The notes under the pieces were generated by a model that was not told the origin of the DNA, did no database searches, and saw only the letters and a list, made by a program, of their open reading frames with translations. 64,000 nt of DNA, from the NCBI GenBank assembly GCA_030584025.1, contig CP129487.1, positions 62,001 through 126,000 of the forward strand, read 5' to 3'. The stretch is from Cyclobacteriaceae bacterium. Its GTDB lineage: Bacteria; Bacteroidota; Bacteroidia; Cytophagales; Cyclobacteriaceae. The translations under genes and the position numbers were made by a program. Numbering within the stretch: the first letter of the stretch is position 1; each line of letters begins with the position of its first letter. Shown here in pieces: positions 37,079 to 45,958 of the stretch.

Positions 37079-39481
37079 ATGGTAAAGAATTACCTCAAAA
37101 CTGCTTTCCGGAATCTTTGGCGTGAGAAAGGAAGCGCATTTATTAATATTTCAGGACTTACCCTGGGCATTACCAGTTCATTGGTTTTATTCCTCTTGAT
37201 AAAACACTCCATCAGTTTTGATACCTTTCATACAAATCGGGATCGGATTTATCGGGTTGTTTCGCAATCACAAGGAAACGATGGGTTGCATTTCACTCCC
37301 GGAGTACCTGCGGTGTTACCCGATGCCTTTGCAACGGATTTCCCTGAGGCGAAACAAGTAACTTTTACCTCGTATCGGGCCGGAAGTTTGGTTACCATTC
37401 CGCAGCCGGATGGTGAGCCAAAGAAGTATGATGAGAGTAGCGGGGTTGTATATGCGCAACCTAATTTCTTTAGCATTTTCGACCGCAAGATTTTGATTGG
37501 CGATGCCGAGAAAGGGTTGGATGAACCAAATGAAGTAATTCTTTCAGAACGGGCTGCCATCAAATATTTTGGAAAAGCAGATGCGATAGGAGAGGTTGTC
37601 AGGTTTGAAAACCAGGAATACCGCGTAACAGCCATCATGGAAAATTATCCGGATAACACGGATTTTCCATTTGATGTGATGCTATCATACAGCACAATTA
37701 AAAGTAGCAACGAGCGAGGATGGGGAAGCACCTGGAGTGATGAACAATGTTACATCCTGTTGGATGAGGCTGTGAGCATTTCTCAATTGGAGGCCCGCAT
37801 ACCTGCATTTGTGGAAAAACATTTGGGTGACGATAATCCCAACCAACGCACTTTCCTTTTTCAACCACTACGCGAAATTCATTTTGAGGATCGGTTCGGA
37901 AATTACAATTATAACACCACACCGCGTCCGGTACTTATTGCATTAAGCCTCATTGCCGTGTTTCTGATCCTAACAGCGTGTATAAATTTCATTAACCTGT
38001 CAACAGCAGAAGCAATAAAGCGTTCAAAAGAAGTGGGTATACGTAAATCGTTGGGCGGCACAAGACTTCAGCTGGTTATGCAATTTTTGGGTGAAACAAC
38101 CTTGCTCACGCTGACTTCCGTTTTATTTTCGCTTGCCTTTACCCAGGTGGCGCTGAGTTTCTTAAATCCATTTATGGAAAAGAACCTGGCCTTAAACCTC
38201 AGCACTGATCCTTATGTATGGGTATTCTTAACCACCATTACCGTTGTGGTATCCTTGCTGTCGGGTTTGTATCCTTCCTTTGTTGTTTCGGGGTATAACC
38301 CGGCATTGGCGTTGAAAAATCTGATCAGTAATAAAAATTCCTCAGGTTATAATCTTCGCAGAAGCCTGGTAGTTTTTCAATTCTTCATTTCACAGTTCTT
38401 TATTATAGGTACGATTGTGCTGATCCGGCAAATGGATTTCATTCAGCAACGCGATTTGGGATTTGCAAAGGAGGCCATTATTTCGGTTCCTATTCCCGAG
38501 CGGGAGAATCCTGAGGACAATGATGGCTCCAGCAAGATGCGAACGTTAAGAAATGAATTGGCAGCACTTGCGGGCATAAATCTGGTAAGCCTGAACAATA
38601 CACCACCGGCTTCTGGTAGTGTTTCTGGTACCGGTTTTACCATAGCGGGCAGTGACGAAAATTATGGGACACAACTCAAGTTGGTGGACGGCAATTACCT
38701 CGATTTATTTCAACTTGAATTATTAGCCGGCACCAAACTGGCAGATGGCGATACGGCAACAGGTTTTATCGTTAATGAGAAGTTGGTACAGACGGTTGGC
38801 ATCAACGACATTCACGAAATTATCGGAAAAGAACTGAGCGTATGGGGCAACACACTTCCGGTAATTGGTGTAGTGAAGGATTTCAATACGGTGTCCTTAT
38901 CGCAACCTATAGAGCCTGTTGTGATGTTTAACCGGATATCGAACTATGGAAATTTATCTGTTAAGTTGAATGGAGCGGATTTTCAGGAGACCATTGCCAC
39001 AATTCAAAAAAAGTGGGAAGCAACTTATCCGGATCATATTTTCAGCTATGAATTTTTAGATGAGCAAATCCGATCCTTCTATGATGGTCAACGAAGAATT
39101 TCAATACTGCTAACCATCTTTACCTCCATGGCTATTTTTATAGGTTGCCTGGGCTTGTTCGGTTTAGCCACCTTCATGGCCACGCAGAAAACAAAAGAAA
39201 TTGGTATACGAAAAATATTGGGTGCCTCTGTGAATAGCATTATCCTCAAATTTTCACGCGAATTTGTTTTACTGATTGGTTTGGGGTTTGTATTGGCGGC
39301 CCCAGCAGCGTGGCTTTTAATGCGTGAATACCTGAATCAGTTTGCGTACCGAATTGAATTAGGCCCCGTAATTTTTCTTGTGGGTATTGGCATTACCTTG
39401 ATTATTGCGTTGCTGACAGTTGGGTATAAATCGTTTAAAGCGGCTACGGTTAATCCGGTAGACTCTTTGCGCTATGAATAA
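37079..39481 (+). CDS. FtsX/MacB-type ABC transporter permease
   Basis: An 800-residue permease of the duplicated type widespread in Bacteroidota. It begins MVKNYLKTAFRNLWREKGSA with the first helix (about 20-42) and a periplasmic MacB-like domain. A block of three helices with SKEVGIRKSLGGTRLQLV covers about 285-410. A second periplasmic domain follows, then a final FtsX block with TKEIGIRKILGASVNSII (about 675-790). Such proteins usually power efflux or lipoprotein transport with a separate LolD/MacB-type ATPase, but none is encoded nearby. The gene stands alone between convergent and divergent neighbours. Confidence 0.92.
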   Translation: MVKNYLKTAFRNLWREKGSAFINISGLTLGITSSLVLFLLIKHSISFDTFHTNRDRIYRVVSQSQGNDGLHFTPGVPAVLPDAFATDFPEAKQVTFTSYRAGSLVTIPQPDGEPKKYDESSGVVYAQPNFFSIFDRKILIGDAEKGLDEPNEVILSERAAIKYFGKADAIGEVVRFENQEYRVTAIMENYPDNTDFPFDVMLSYSTIKSSNERGWGSTWSDEQCYILLDEAVSISQLEARIPAFVEKHLGDDNPNQRTFLFQPLREIHFEDRFGNYNYNTTPRPVLIALSLIAVFLILTACINFINLSTAEAIKRSKEVGIRKSLGGTRLQLVMQFLGETTLLTLTSVLFSLAFTQVALSFLNPFMEKNLALNLSTDPYVWVFLTTITVVVSLLSGLYPSFVVSGYNPALALKNLISNKNSSGYNLRRSLVVFQFFISQFFIIGTIVLIRQMDFIQQRDLGFAKEAIISVPIPERENPEDNDGSSKMRTLRNELAALAGINLVSLNNTPPASGSVSGTGFTIAGSDENYGTQLKLVDGNYLDLFQLELLAGTKLADGDTATGFIVNEKLVQTVGINDIHEIIGKELSVWGNTLPVIGVVKDFNTVSLSQPIEPVVMFNRISNYGNLSVKLNGADFQETIATIQKKWEATYPDHIFSYEFLDEQIRSFYDGQRRISILLTIFTSMAIFIGCLGLFGLATFMATQKTKEIGIRKILGASVNSIILKFSREFVLLIGLGFVLAAPAAWLLMREYLNQFAYRIELGPVIFLVGIGITLIIALLTVGYKSFKAATVNPVDSLRYE

Positions 39482-39540
39482 CATTTCCTTTGGTGGTCTG
39501 GAAGCCTCATCTCTCTGCGAGGCTTTCGGATTACCAGGGG

Positions 39541-40344
39541 TTACTTCTTAAACCACCGCGATTGAATCACTTCCTGCATCTGGGCGTGCACACCTCCTGC
39601 AGCAATTAACTCTCCACCATACAAAAAATTATCACCGCCTGAAAAGTCTGTAACTTTTCCACCGGCTTGTTGAACAAGGAATGCACCTGCGGCAACATCC
39701 CATGCATTAAGGTTATATTCAAAGAAACCATCCATTTTTCCGCTGGCCACATATGCCAGGTCCATAGCGGCACTGCCCAACCTGCGTATGCCGTGCGTTT
39801 CTTCCAGAAATAATTTTATGATATCCAGGTATACATCGCGCTTATCGAAGTGGTAATATGGGAAGCCCGTTGCCAGCAAACTTTCGCGCAAGGTGTTAAC
39901 AGATGAAACATGAATTTGAAGATCGTTACAAAAGGCCGGTTGATTTTCAATCGCATGGTAACAATCATTATTCGAAACATCATACACTACACCCAATACT
40001 ACTTTGTTCTTGTAGGCCAAGGCAATGCTAATGGCAAATACCGGTAAACCATGCATAAAGTTGGTTGTTCCGTCTAACGGATCAATGATCCAGATGTATT
40101 CCTGATCTTTCGATGCATCAGCCGTTCCTTCTTCCGTAACAAAACCACTGGCTGGAATAAATTTTTTCAAGGCCTCTACCAGGCGGAATTCTGCTTCCTT
40201 ATCTACATAAGAAACCAGGTTGTTAAAGCCCTCTTTAAATTCAATTTTTGAACGATCAAATTCAGCAGCCTCTTTGCGGATGAAAGCGCCCACCTCGCGA
40301 CAAAGTTGAATTACATCTTTTTCTAAAGCAGCCAACGGTATCAT
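39541..40344 (-). CDS. suhB: inositol monophosphatase family protein
   Basis: A 267-residue magnesium- and lithium-sensitive phosphatase of the IMPase family. Metal-binding motifs are VTEEG (about residue 70), WIIDPLDGTTNFMHG (about 86-100) and WDVAAGAFLVQQAGGKVTDFSG (about 217-238). Substrates may include inositol phosphates, other sugar phosphates or the RNA-polymerase-associated SuhB function; sequence alone does not decide. It is followed, across a short gap, by the converging FtsX permease, and rsmI lies upstream on the same strand with 41 bases between. Confidence 0.9.
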   Translation of the reverse strand: MIPLAALEKDVIQLCREVGAFIRKEAAEFDRSKIEFKEGFNNLVSYVDKEAEFRLVEALKKFIPASGFVTEEGTADASKDQEYIWIIDPLDGTTNFMHGLPVFAISIALAYKNKVVLGVVYDVSNNDCYHAIENQPAFCNDLQIHVSSVNTLRESLLATGFPYYHFDKRDVYLDIIKLFLEETHGIRRLGSAAMDLAYVASGKMDGFFEYNLNAWDVAAGAFLVQQAGGKVTDFSGGDNFLYGGELIAAGGVHAQMQEVIQSRWFKK

Positions 40345-40385
40345 AGACGTATATAAAATTGGAACACAGTACTACCCAAAATGTT

Positions 40386-41069
40386 TTAAGGCTTTCCACC
40401 TACAACAATTACAATTTCTCCTTTTACTTCTTTGGCCGAAAACCACGCATGAACTTCCTCCAGGCTTCCGTTTTTTGTCTCTTCATAGAGTTTCGTCAAT
40501 TCCCGCGAAACGGATGCGGGCCGATCGGCCCCGAAATATTCTTTAAATTGATCCAACGTTTTTACCAACCGGTGTGGTGATTCGTAGAACACCATGGTTC
40601 GCTCTTCTTCTGCCAATTTTTTTAGCAACGTTTGCCGGCCTTTCTTGTGTGGTAAAAATCCTTCGAACACAAAACGATCGCAGGGCAGTCCAGATTTAAC
40701 AAGGGCCGGAACAAAAGCTGTCGCCCCTGGCAGGCATTCCACTTTTATATCTGCCTGAAGGGCTGCCCGAACAATCAAAAAGCCCGGATCGGAAATTCCC
40801 GGTGTTCCCGCATCACTTACCAGCGCCATTGTTTCACCTTGCTGCAAACGCTTTACCAGTCCTTCAACAACTTTATGTTCGTTAAAATTATGAAAGCTTT
40901 GAAGCGGCCGGCTAATGCTGTAATGCTTTAACAACTTTCCGGAGGTGCGTGTATCTTCAGCCAAAATCAAATCAACAGCTTTGAGCACCTCCAACGCGCG
41001 AAGGGTAATATCCCCTAAATTGCCAATGGGAGTTGGAATAATATATAGCGATGATGCAAGTGCGGTCAT
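40386..41069 (-). CDS. rsmI: 16S rRNA (cytidine(1402)-2'-O)-methyltransferase RsmI
   Basis: RsmI methylates the 2'-OH of C1402 in the decoding centre. The 227-residue protein shows [38 protein letters not shown], the [19 protein letters not shown]-binding motif and [19 protein letters not shown]. It is shorter than E. coli RsmI (286 residues) because the C-terminal region is reduced. The start codon overlaps the stop of the upstream pterin dehydratase gene by four bases. Confidence 0.95.
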   Translation of the reverse strand: MTALASSLYIIPTPIGNLGDITLRALEVLKAVDLILAEDTRTSGKLLKHYSISRPLQSFHNFNEHKVVEGLVKRLQQGETMALVSDAGTPGISDPGFLIVRAALQADIKVECLPGATAFVPALVKSGLPCDRFVFEGFLPHKKGRQTLLKKLAEEERTMVFYESPHRLVKTLDQFKEYFGADRPASVSRELTKLYEETKNGSLEEVHAWFSAKEVKGEIVIVVGGKP

Positions 41070-41299
41070 GAAGCCAATGCATCAATGGCTTCAGCCAGTT
41101 TTAAATCTTTTTCGGTTACGGTGTTACCGGCATCATGGGTACATAGTTCAAAGCTTACGGTATTCCAGGTGTTCGACCAGGTGGGGTGGTGATTCATTTT
41201 TTCAGCTACCAATGCCACTTTCGTCATAAATCCGAAGGCCTCAGTAAAGTCTTTGAATACGAATTTCTTAATCAATTTATTGTTTTCCGTCTTCCACAT
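41066..41299 (-). CDS. pterin-4a-carbinolamine dehydratase-like protein
   Basis: A 77-residue protein matching the core of pterin-4a-carbinolamine dehydratase (PCD/DCoH): [24 protein letters not shown], then [19 protein letters not shown] and [13 protein letters not shown]. The catalytic histidines in EKMNHHPTW are present. PCD recycles tetrahydrobiopterin for aromatic amino acid hydroxylases. It is somewhat shorter than usual (about 100 residues), lacking the first beta-strand region. It overlaps rsmI by four bases. No phenylalanine hydroxylase gene is visible in the window. Confidence 0.9.
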   Translation of the reverse strand: MWKTENNKLIKKFVFKDFTEAFGFMTKVALVAEKMNHHPTWSNTWNTVSFELCTHDAGNTVTEKDLKLAEAIDALAS

Positions 41300-41356
41300 T
41301 TCCTTATCCTATTTTGATTAGAGACGAAATTACAAAATTTGACTGCCAATACAGGC

Positions 41357-41617
41357 CTAGAGGGCAATCAATCCTTCAATGGTGGCAGCTTTCTGGTAGA
41401 TTTCGATAACGACATCACTGGAGGGGGCCATAATCTGAACGGTAATACTGGTATAATTACCCTGGCTGGACGCCTTTTCGGTAATATCGTGTGTTGGGAA
41501 AATGTTTCTTACTTCGATCTCCTTGCCTTTTGGAACAATGAATTTAAACATATACAACGATGGCCAGCTATAGTGTTGGTCAAGTTTTGTACGGAAAGAT
41601 TCAACTGAGTGGTCCAT
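41357..41617 (-). CDS. DUF493 (YbeD-like) protein
   Basis: An 86-residue protein with an ACT-like fold of the DUF493/YbeD family: SFRTKLDQHYSWPSLYMFKFIVP, then the KASSQGNYTSITVQIMAPSSDVVIE strand-helix. E. coli YbeD is encoded next to lipoic acid genes, but the role is unsettled. It lies 57 bases upstream of the pterin dehydratase on the same strand and probably heads that small operon, since a terminator for the preceding gene sits just before it. Confidence 0.8.
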   Translation of the reverse strand: MDHSVESFRTKLDQHYSWPSLYMFKFIVPKGKEIEVRNIFPTHDITEKASSQGNYTSITVQIMAPSSDVVIEIYQKAATIEGLIAL

Positions 41618-41625
41618 AAAATAAA

Positions 41626-41652
41626 AACGTCCGGAGGTTCACCCCGGACGTT
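41626..41652 (-). terminator. terminator after the PpiD-like gene
   Basis: AACGTCCGG (41626-41634) pairs with CCGGACGTT (41644-41652). On the reverse strand it follows the PpiD-like stop by about 20 bases and ends in TTTATTTT. Confidence 0.85.
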
Positions 41653-41672
41653 CCCTAAGGTGTTAACTTAAA

Positions 41673-43778
41673 TTAATAAAACTTATAACGTTTATCAACG
41701 ATCTGTGCGTTTTGCTTTATTGCTTCTGCAATGCTGCTGGTATTTCTATTCACCGCGCTTTGCTGCAATTGGGTTTTGAATAAGGTGTAGTCGCCAACAG
41801 CGGGAGCTGATGTCTTGGTTTGCGTCTCAATCAGTAGTACACCACTCTCACCGGCATAAGGTGCTGCGCGCTTACCATCCTCAAGAGAAAATGCCATGCC
41901 TACCGCTACCGGATCGAACCCAGCTGAGGTGAGGGTATTGGTGTTCAACTTCAAGCTGCTATTGGTGTATACCGTAGCATCTTTGCCATAAGCTGCAGCC
42001 ATTTCATCCAGGGTTCCCTGAAGCTTGTTAAGCTTATCGGTAATAATTTTTCCTTTCAACTCATTTTTAACAGCCGGTGTAATTTCCTCTTTAACAACCT
42101 CAAGCGGCTTATAACCTTTCTCAATTTCACCAGTCATTACGGCTACAGCATACTGATCCTGAAGGTCAAATACTTCTGAAACCTTGTCAACTTCTGCATC
42201 ACGGAACAGCCATTGTACCAAGGCACGTGCTTCGCCCAAATTGCTTACCCTGCGATCTGCCGGCTTTACATTCTTAGCTTCAAAAACCACGTAGCCTTCT
42301 TGTTGTGCGCGTTCAACAAATTCTTTCTCACTGCCGAGTTCGCTGGCGAACATTTCGGCTTTGCGAATGGCATTGTTGATGGACGCATCACTGGGTATGA
42401 TGTCGCGATCAATAACCGCAACTTCATAATAGTTGTTGTCCTTGGTTTCCGTTACATCAATGATGTGGTATCCAAAATCGGTTTCAACAACATCATTTAA
42501 CACACCTTTTTTCGTAGCAGCAAAAACAGCTTCTTCAAAGGGTTTAACCATAGCACCGCTGCTGAACCAACCTAAGTCACCACCGCGGGTAGCTGTACCG
42601 TCTGTTCCGAACTCGCGTGCTTTGTCTGCAAAATCGGCACCTGCTTTAATGTCTTTCAGAATTTCACGTGCTTTTTCCTTTGCTGCTTTTTTGGAGGCTT
42701 CACTGTCATCATCCCAACGAATAAGGATGTGACTTGCGCGTGCATTGAAAATGGTGTCTTTTCCTATTTCCGATAGCTTGATCAGCTTATATGAACCCCC
42801 ATCCAAAAGCGGACCTTTCACTTCTCCAACGGTGAATTCAGCTAAGCTGATGCTCTCAGGAAGTGAAGAAGCGGTATAGCGGGTGTAAGCACTTTCCGCA
42901 TTATCGGCATTGATCAATGCGAAAATGGAATCATTTTCTGCTGTTTTGAAGTCGGCAGCTAGACGAGACAATTCCTCGCGGAAAGAAAGCGAATCTTCAG
43001 CAGAGGGTACCACTTCAAAGTTTACCACTTTCATGTCGCGGGTGTGCTCGCTCTTGTATTTTTCTTTGTTCTTGTTGTAATAGGCTTTCAAGTCAGCATC
43101 ACTAACCGTTACTGCGGTATCGCTTACTGAAAAGTAAGGAACATACAGGTATTTAATTTCAGCTACATCGTTTTGCAGGTGATATTCTTTTTCGGCTTCT
43201 GCCGAGGTGATGTATGCACTCTTGATTAACAGGTTTTCATATTTGATACGCTGACGACCAGGTTGTAAATCACGTTGGAAGATTTCCCATTGCATGCGCT
43301 CAGGCGAAGCTTCCGGAGCCAGCTTGATGTTGGAGATGTAATTGCTCAATAGACTACGATCAAACTGACCGGTTTCCGGATTGGTAAACGATTGCTTAAT
43401 GCCTTCGTTAATGTTTTTACCGGTGATCATGTCCACCATTTCATCATCGGTAACGGTTACACCCAATTTTTCGAACTGTGGTTCAATGGCATGGCGGAGA
43501 ATCAGCATTTCCCAAGCCTGCTCACGCAGGGTTGGCATTTCAGCATCGCCCGGCTGCCGGTTGAAGTACATCATGTAGTTGGCCTCGCGTTCGCGCACTG
43601 CCTGCTGGTATTCGTTCAAGGTAACGGTGTGGCCAGCAATTTCGCCAACAGAATCATCATCGAAGAGAAAAGAGTTGTTGCTGAAAAGATCGCCTAAAAC
43701 GAAGGCTGAGATGGCTACAAATACAAAAACCACCACCCAGGTGCCCATCTTACTTCTCAACGTTCCAATAAATGCCAT
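41673..43778 (-). CDS. PpiD/SurA-type peptidylprolyl isomerase foldase
   Basis: A 701-residue periplasmic foldase anchored by one N-terminal helix (about residues 12-30, WVVVFVFVAISAFVLGDLF). The SurA/PpiD N-terminal chaperone region covers about 40-250. A parvulin domain lies at about 340-450, with ASHILIRW, GGDLGWFSSGAMVKPFEEA and DFGYHIIDVTE. A second, weaker PPIase-like region follows, and the protein ends DKRYKFY. It helps outer membrane and secreted proteins fold. The start has a TAAATTTG promoter element about 20 bases upstream. Confidence 0.92.
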   Translation of the reverse strand: MAFIGTLRSKMGTWVVVFVFVAISAFVLGDLFSNNSFLFDDDSVGEIAGHTVTLNEYQQAVREREANYMMYFNRQPGDAEMPTLREQAWEMLILRHAIEPQFEKLGVTVTDDEMVDMITGKNINEGIKQSFTNPETGQFDRSLLSNYISNIKLAPEASPERMQWEIFQRDLQPGRQRIKYENLLIKSAYITSAEAEKEYHLQNDVAEIKYLYVPYFSVSDTAVTVSDADLKAYYNKNKEKYKSEHTRDMKVVNFEVVPSAEDSLSFREELSRLAADFKTAENDSIFALINADNAESAYTRYTASSLPESISLAEFTVGEVKGPLLDGGSYKLIKLSEIGKDTIFNARASHILIRWDDDSEASKKAAKEKAREILKDIKAGADFADKAREFGTDGTATRGGDLGWFSSGAMVKPFEEAVFAATKKGVLNDVVETDFGYHIIDVTETKDNNYYEVAVIDRDIIPSDASINNAIRKAEMFASELGSEKEFVERAQQEGYVVFEAKNVKPADRRVSNLGEARALVQWLFRDAEVDKVSEVFDLQDQYAVAVMTGEIEKGYKPLEVVKEEITPAVKNELKGKIITDKLNKLQGTLDEMAAAYGKDATVYTNSSLKLNTNTLTSAGFDPVAVGMAFSLEDGKRAAPYAGESGVLLIETQTKTSAPAVGDYTLFKTQLQQSAVNRNTSSIAEAIKQNAQIVDKRYKFY

Positions 43779-43798
43779 AAGTCAAATTTTAAAGACCG

Positions 43799-43806
43799 CA
43801 AATTTA
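43799..43806 (-). promoter_or_regulatory. -7 promoter element for the PpiD-like gene
   Basis: On the reverse strand this reads TAAATTTG, an exact TAnnTTTG match 20 bases before the ATG. Confidence 0.55.
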
Positions 43807-43895
43807 ACCCGCTTTATGGATTAGAAAAACAGGTTTTTGAAAATAAACGGAGAATTATTGTAGTAGTAATTCGCTGAAAATGAGGCTTTTAAAAG

Positions 43896-45170
43896 CTAAT
43901 CCTCGGCTTGGTAAGTCATCAACACCGTATCGATGCGATTGTCGAGGGTAGATTGCACGGTAAACGTAAACGGGGGTATGTAAATGGTTTCTCCGGCATC
44001 CGGAAGATTCTCGGTGTAATTGAGAATAAGCCCTCCCAAGGTTTCGTATTCCCCAACTGGAAGGGACCAGCCATAAGCATCATTTAGGTAATCAATTTCG
44101 AGGCGCGCACTCAGCAGCCACGTATTTTTATCCAGTTGTTGCTCAGTCAGGTCATCCTCATCGTGTTCGTCTTCAATCTCCCCAAAAATTTCTTCAATCA
44201 CATCTTCCATGCTCACCAAGCCGGAAGTGCCTCCAAATTCATCTACCACAACCGCCAGGCTTTTTTGCTCGTTGATGAAACGAATCATCAGCTCGTTGGC
44301 GAGAATGGTTTCGGGCACGATGATGATGGACGTGAGGATGTCTTCAATTTTTTCTGGTTTTTTGAACAACTCTGAAGAGTGGCAATACCCGATTACATCG
44401 TCAATACTTTCTTTGTAAATAAGAATTTTTGAGTGCCCGCTTTCCACAAAAGCCTGACGAAGTTTTTCAATTCCATCCTGTACGTCAACCGCTACGATCT
44501 CTGTTCGGGGTATCATGCATTCGCGCACACGCACCGACTTAAATTCCAAGGCGTTGTGAAAAATCTTTTTATCCAGTTCAATGTCTTCATCCTCATGCTT
44601 TACACGTTGCATGTTTTTGAGGTAATGATTCAAATCGGTTAAACCAAACACCGGCTTTTCATCGGAATATTCTGTTCTGAAAATTTTAGTGATGACAAAT
44701 TTGGATAGGGATACGATGAAGATCACCACTGGAAACAGTGCGTAATACATGATGTTGAAAGGAACGGCCAAAGCCGTAAGCATGAAATTCGGATTGATCA
44801 GGAATAAACTCTTCGGGAGAAACTCAGCTGTAAAAAGAACAATTACGGTTGCCAGCATGGTTTGTATAATCATGATGGTTGCATCATTCTGCACATCATC
44901 CGGAAGCACGAACTGAAGTTGCGGTTCCAGCAATTGGGCCATAAAAATTCCATACAACACAAGGGCGATGGTGTTACCGATCAGCGTTGTGCCGATAAAC
45001 ATCGAAGGCTTCTTAATGAATTTCGAAAAGATTTTGCCCGAAAGAATGCCTTGTTTTCCTTGCAGTTCTAACTGAAGCTTATTGGCCGAAATAAAGGCGA
45101 TTTCTATTCCTGAAAAGAAGAAGGAAAAAACCAATGAAATGAGGATCAACGTGATCAGCAGCGGATCCAT
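43896..45170 (-). CDS. CNNM/CorC-family (hemolysin C-like) membrane protein
   Basis: A 424-residue protein with a DUF21/CNNM membrane domain (four helices, about residues 1-170), containing FSGIEIAFISANKLQLEL. A pair of CBS domains covers about 200-325 (RVRECMIPRTEIVAVD, ELMIRFINEQKSLAVVVDEFGGTSGLVSMEDV). A C-terminal CorC/HlyC domain (about 345-424) follows. Family members are implicated in magnesium export; in Bacteroidota some relatives (GldE) support gliding and type IX secretion, but no other gld gene is near. The ATG at 45170 lies one base after the stop of a small membrane protein gene, so translation is coupled. The longer frame is not used. Confidence 0.9.
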   Translation of the reverse strand: MDPLLITLILISLVFSFFFSGIEIAFISANKLQLELQGKQGILSGKIFSKFIKKPSMFIGTTLIGNTIALVLYGIFMAQLLEPQLQFVLPDDVQNDATIMIIQTMLATVIVLFTAEFLPKSLFLINPNFMLTALAVPFNIMYYALFPVVIFIVSLSKFVITKIFRTEYSDEKPVFGLTDLNHYLKNMQRVKHEDEDIELDKKIFHNALEFKSVRVRECMIPRTEIVAVDVQDGIEKLRQAFVESGHSKILIYKESIDDVIGYCHSSELFKKPEKIEDILTSIIIVPETILANELMIRFINEQKSLAVVVDEFGGTSGLVSMEDVIEEIFGEIEDEHDEDDLTEQQLDKNTWLLSARLEIDYLNDAYGWSLPVGEYETLGGLILNYTENLPDAGETIYIPPFTFTVQSTLDNRIDTVLMTYQAED

Positions 45171-45171
45171 A

Positions 45172-45327
45172 CTACTTCCGTTTACGATAAGTAAGTACAA
45201 AAAAGAAAATAATGGAGAGCATAATCGCCCAGTAGGCGTGGCCAAGTCCAAGCGTCATAATCTGATGAATGCCGATGATCAGAAACACAACAGAAAGGGA
45301 CAGCAACAATATATCCGGTAACTTCAT
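45172..45327 (-). CDS. small two-helix membrane protein (51 aa)
   Basis: A 51-residue protein read from ATG 45327 to TAG 45172. It has two hydrophobic helices (about residues 4-21 and 31-45) separated by HQIMTLGLGHAYW, with a basic YRKRK tail. It lies immediately upstream of the CNNM/CorC gene with a single base between them. A TATCTTTG promoter element sits nine bases before its ATG, so it is the first gene of this operon. Similar proteins occur at this position in related genomes to my recollection. No function is known. Confidence 0.75.
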   Translation of the reverse strand: MKLPDILLLSLSVVFLIIGIHQIMTLGLGHAYWAIMLSIIFFFVLTYRKRK

Positions 45328-45335
45328 AACCTATG

Positions 45336-45343
45336 CAAAGATA
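45336..45343 (-). promoter_or_regulatory. -7 promoter element for the 51-aa gene and CNNM/CorC gene
   Basis: On the reverse strand this reads TATCTTTG, an exact TAnnTTTG match. It ends nine bases before the start codon, so the leader would be only a few bases long. Confidence 0.6.
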
Positions 45344-45357
45344 GTGAATTTGAAGCG

Positions 45358-45906
45358 CTATTGCCGTTGTATGGTTGCTGGCTCGCCTTCTTCAATGGTA
45401 AATTCACCTTGAGGCTTTTTGATGGTGTAAGCCGACATGTCTTGCTTGGCTTCCAGGCCTTCACCATAAATCACCTCCGTTTGCATGCGTATGGTTACAA
45501 ACTTGTCGGTGTAAATCTCTTCTTTCTCAGGTTTCCAAAAGAGCTCTTCGGTGTTAAGCTGTTCGTTCTTATCCAGGTTTATCACTTCAACTTTACCGGT
45601 AGCTTTCCAGAGGTTGTCTTTCTTGGTGTAGTAGGCAAAGTTTGCGCGCAACGTAGAGGTGAGCGTGCCATCTTCGCCAAAGAACTCCAGGTAGATACCT
45701 TTCGGGAATTCCCGATCACCACTCTGGTATTCGTATACCCTATCGGCCAGCATTTTTACTTTAACCGCTTGATTTTCGCTATAGAATAATTCTACATTCT
45801 CAGCTTCACGATACGGACCGTCATATTCTACGGGCTGCGTCAATTCTCCTTTTCCACAACCGAAAAGGTAAAGCAGTGCAAACGCTATGTAAATTTTTCT
45901 AAGCAT
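45358..45906 (-). CDS. lptC: LPS export protein LptC (lipoprotein form)
   Basis: A 182-residue protein with a lipobox at LFGC (C17). An LptC-type beta-jellyroll follows, with KMLADRVYEYQSGDREFPKGIYLEFF, NFAYYTKKDNLWKATGKVEV and EELFWKPEKEEIYTDKFVTI. LptC is part of the bridge that carries lipopolysaccharide from the inner membrane to the outer membrane. E. coli LptC has a transmembrane anchor, whereas this protein appears to be lipid-anchored, a form common in Bacteroidota. It begins seven bases after a strong hairpin that terminates the upstream TPR gene. Confidence 0.88.
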   Translation of the reverse strand: MLRKIYIAFALLYLFGCGKGELTQPVEYDGPYREAENVELFYSENQAVKVKMLADRVYEYQSGDREFPKGIYLEFFGEDGTLTSTLRANFAYYTKKDNLWKATGKVEVINLDKNEQLNTEELFWKPEKEEIYTDKFVTIRMQTEVIYGEGLEAKQDMSAYTIKKPQGEFTIEEGEPATIQRQ

Positions 45907-45912
45907 AAATGA

Positions 45913-45941
45913 AAAAGGCCATAGCTGAACTATGGCCTTTT
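45913..45941 (-). terminator. strong hairpin between the TPR gene and lptC
   Basis: AAAAGGCCATAG (45913-45924) and CTATGGCCTTTT (45930-45941) form a perfect 12-base stem with a five-base loop. On the reverse strand it is followed by TTC and then, seven bases after the stem, by the lptC ATG. It is a good terminator but also covers the place where the lptC leader should be. Confidence 0.8.
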
Positions 45942-45958
45942 GATAATATCGAATGTGG

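Noticed and set aside
39501..39527. Weak hairpin GAAGCCTC/GAGGCTTTC between the FtsX permease and suhB
   Set aside because: The stem is short and imperfect and lacks a T-tract, so I do not call it a terminator.
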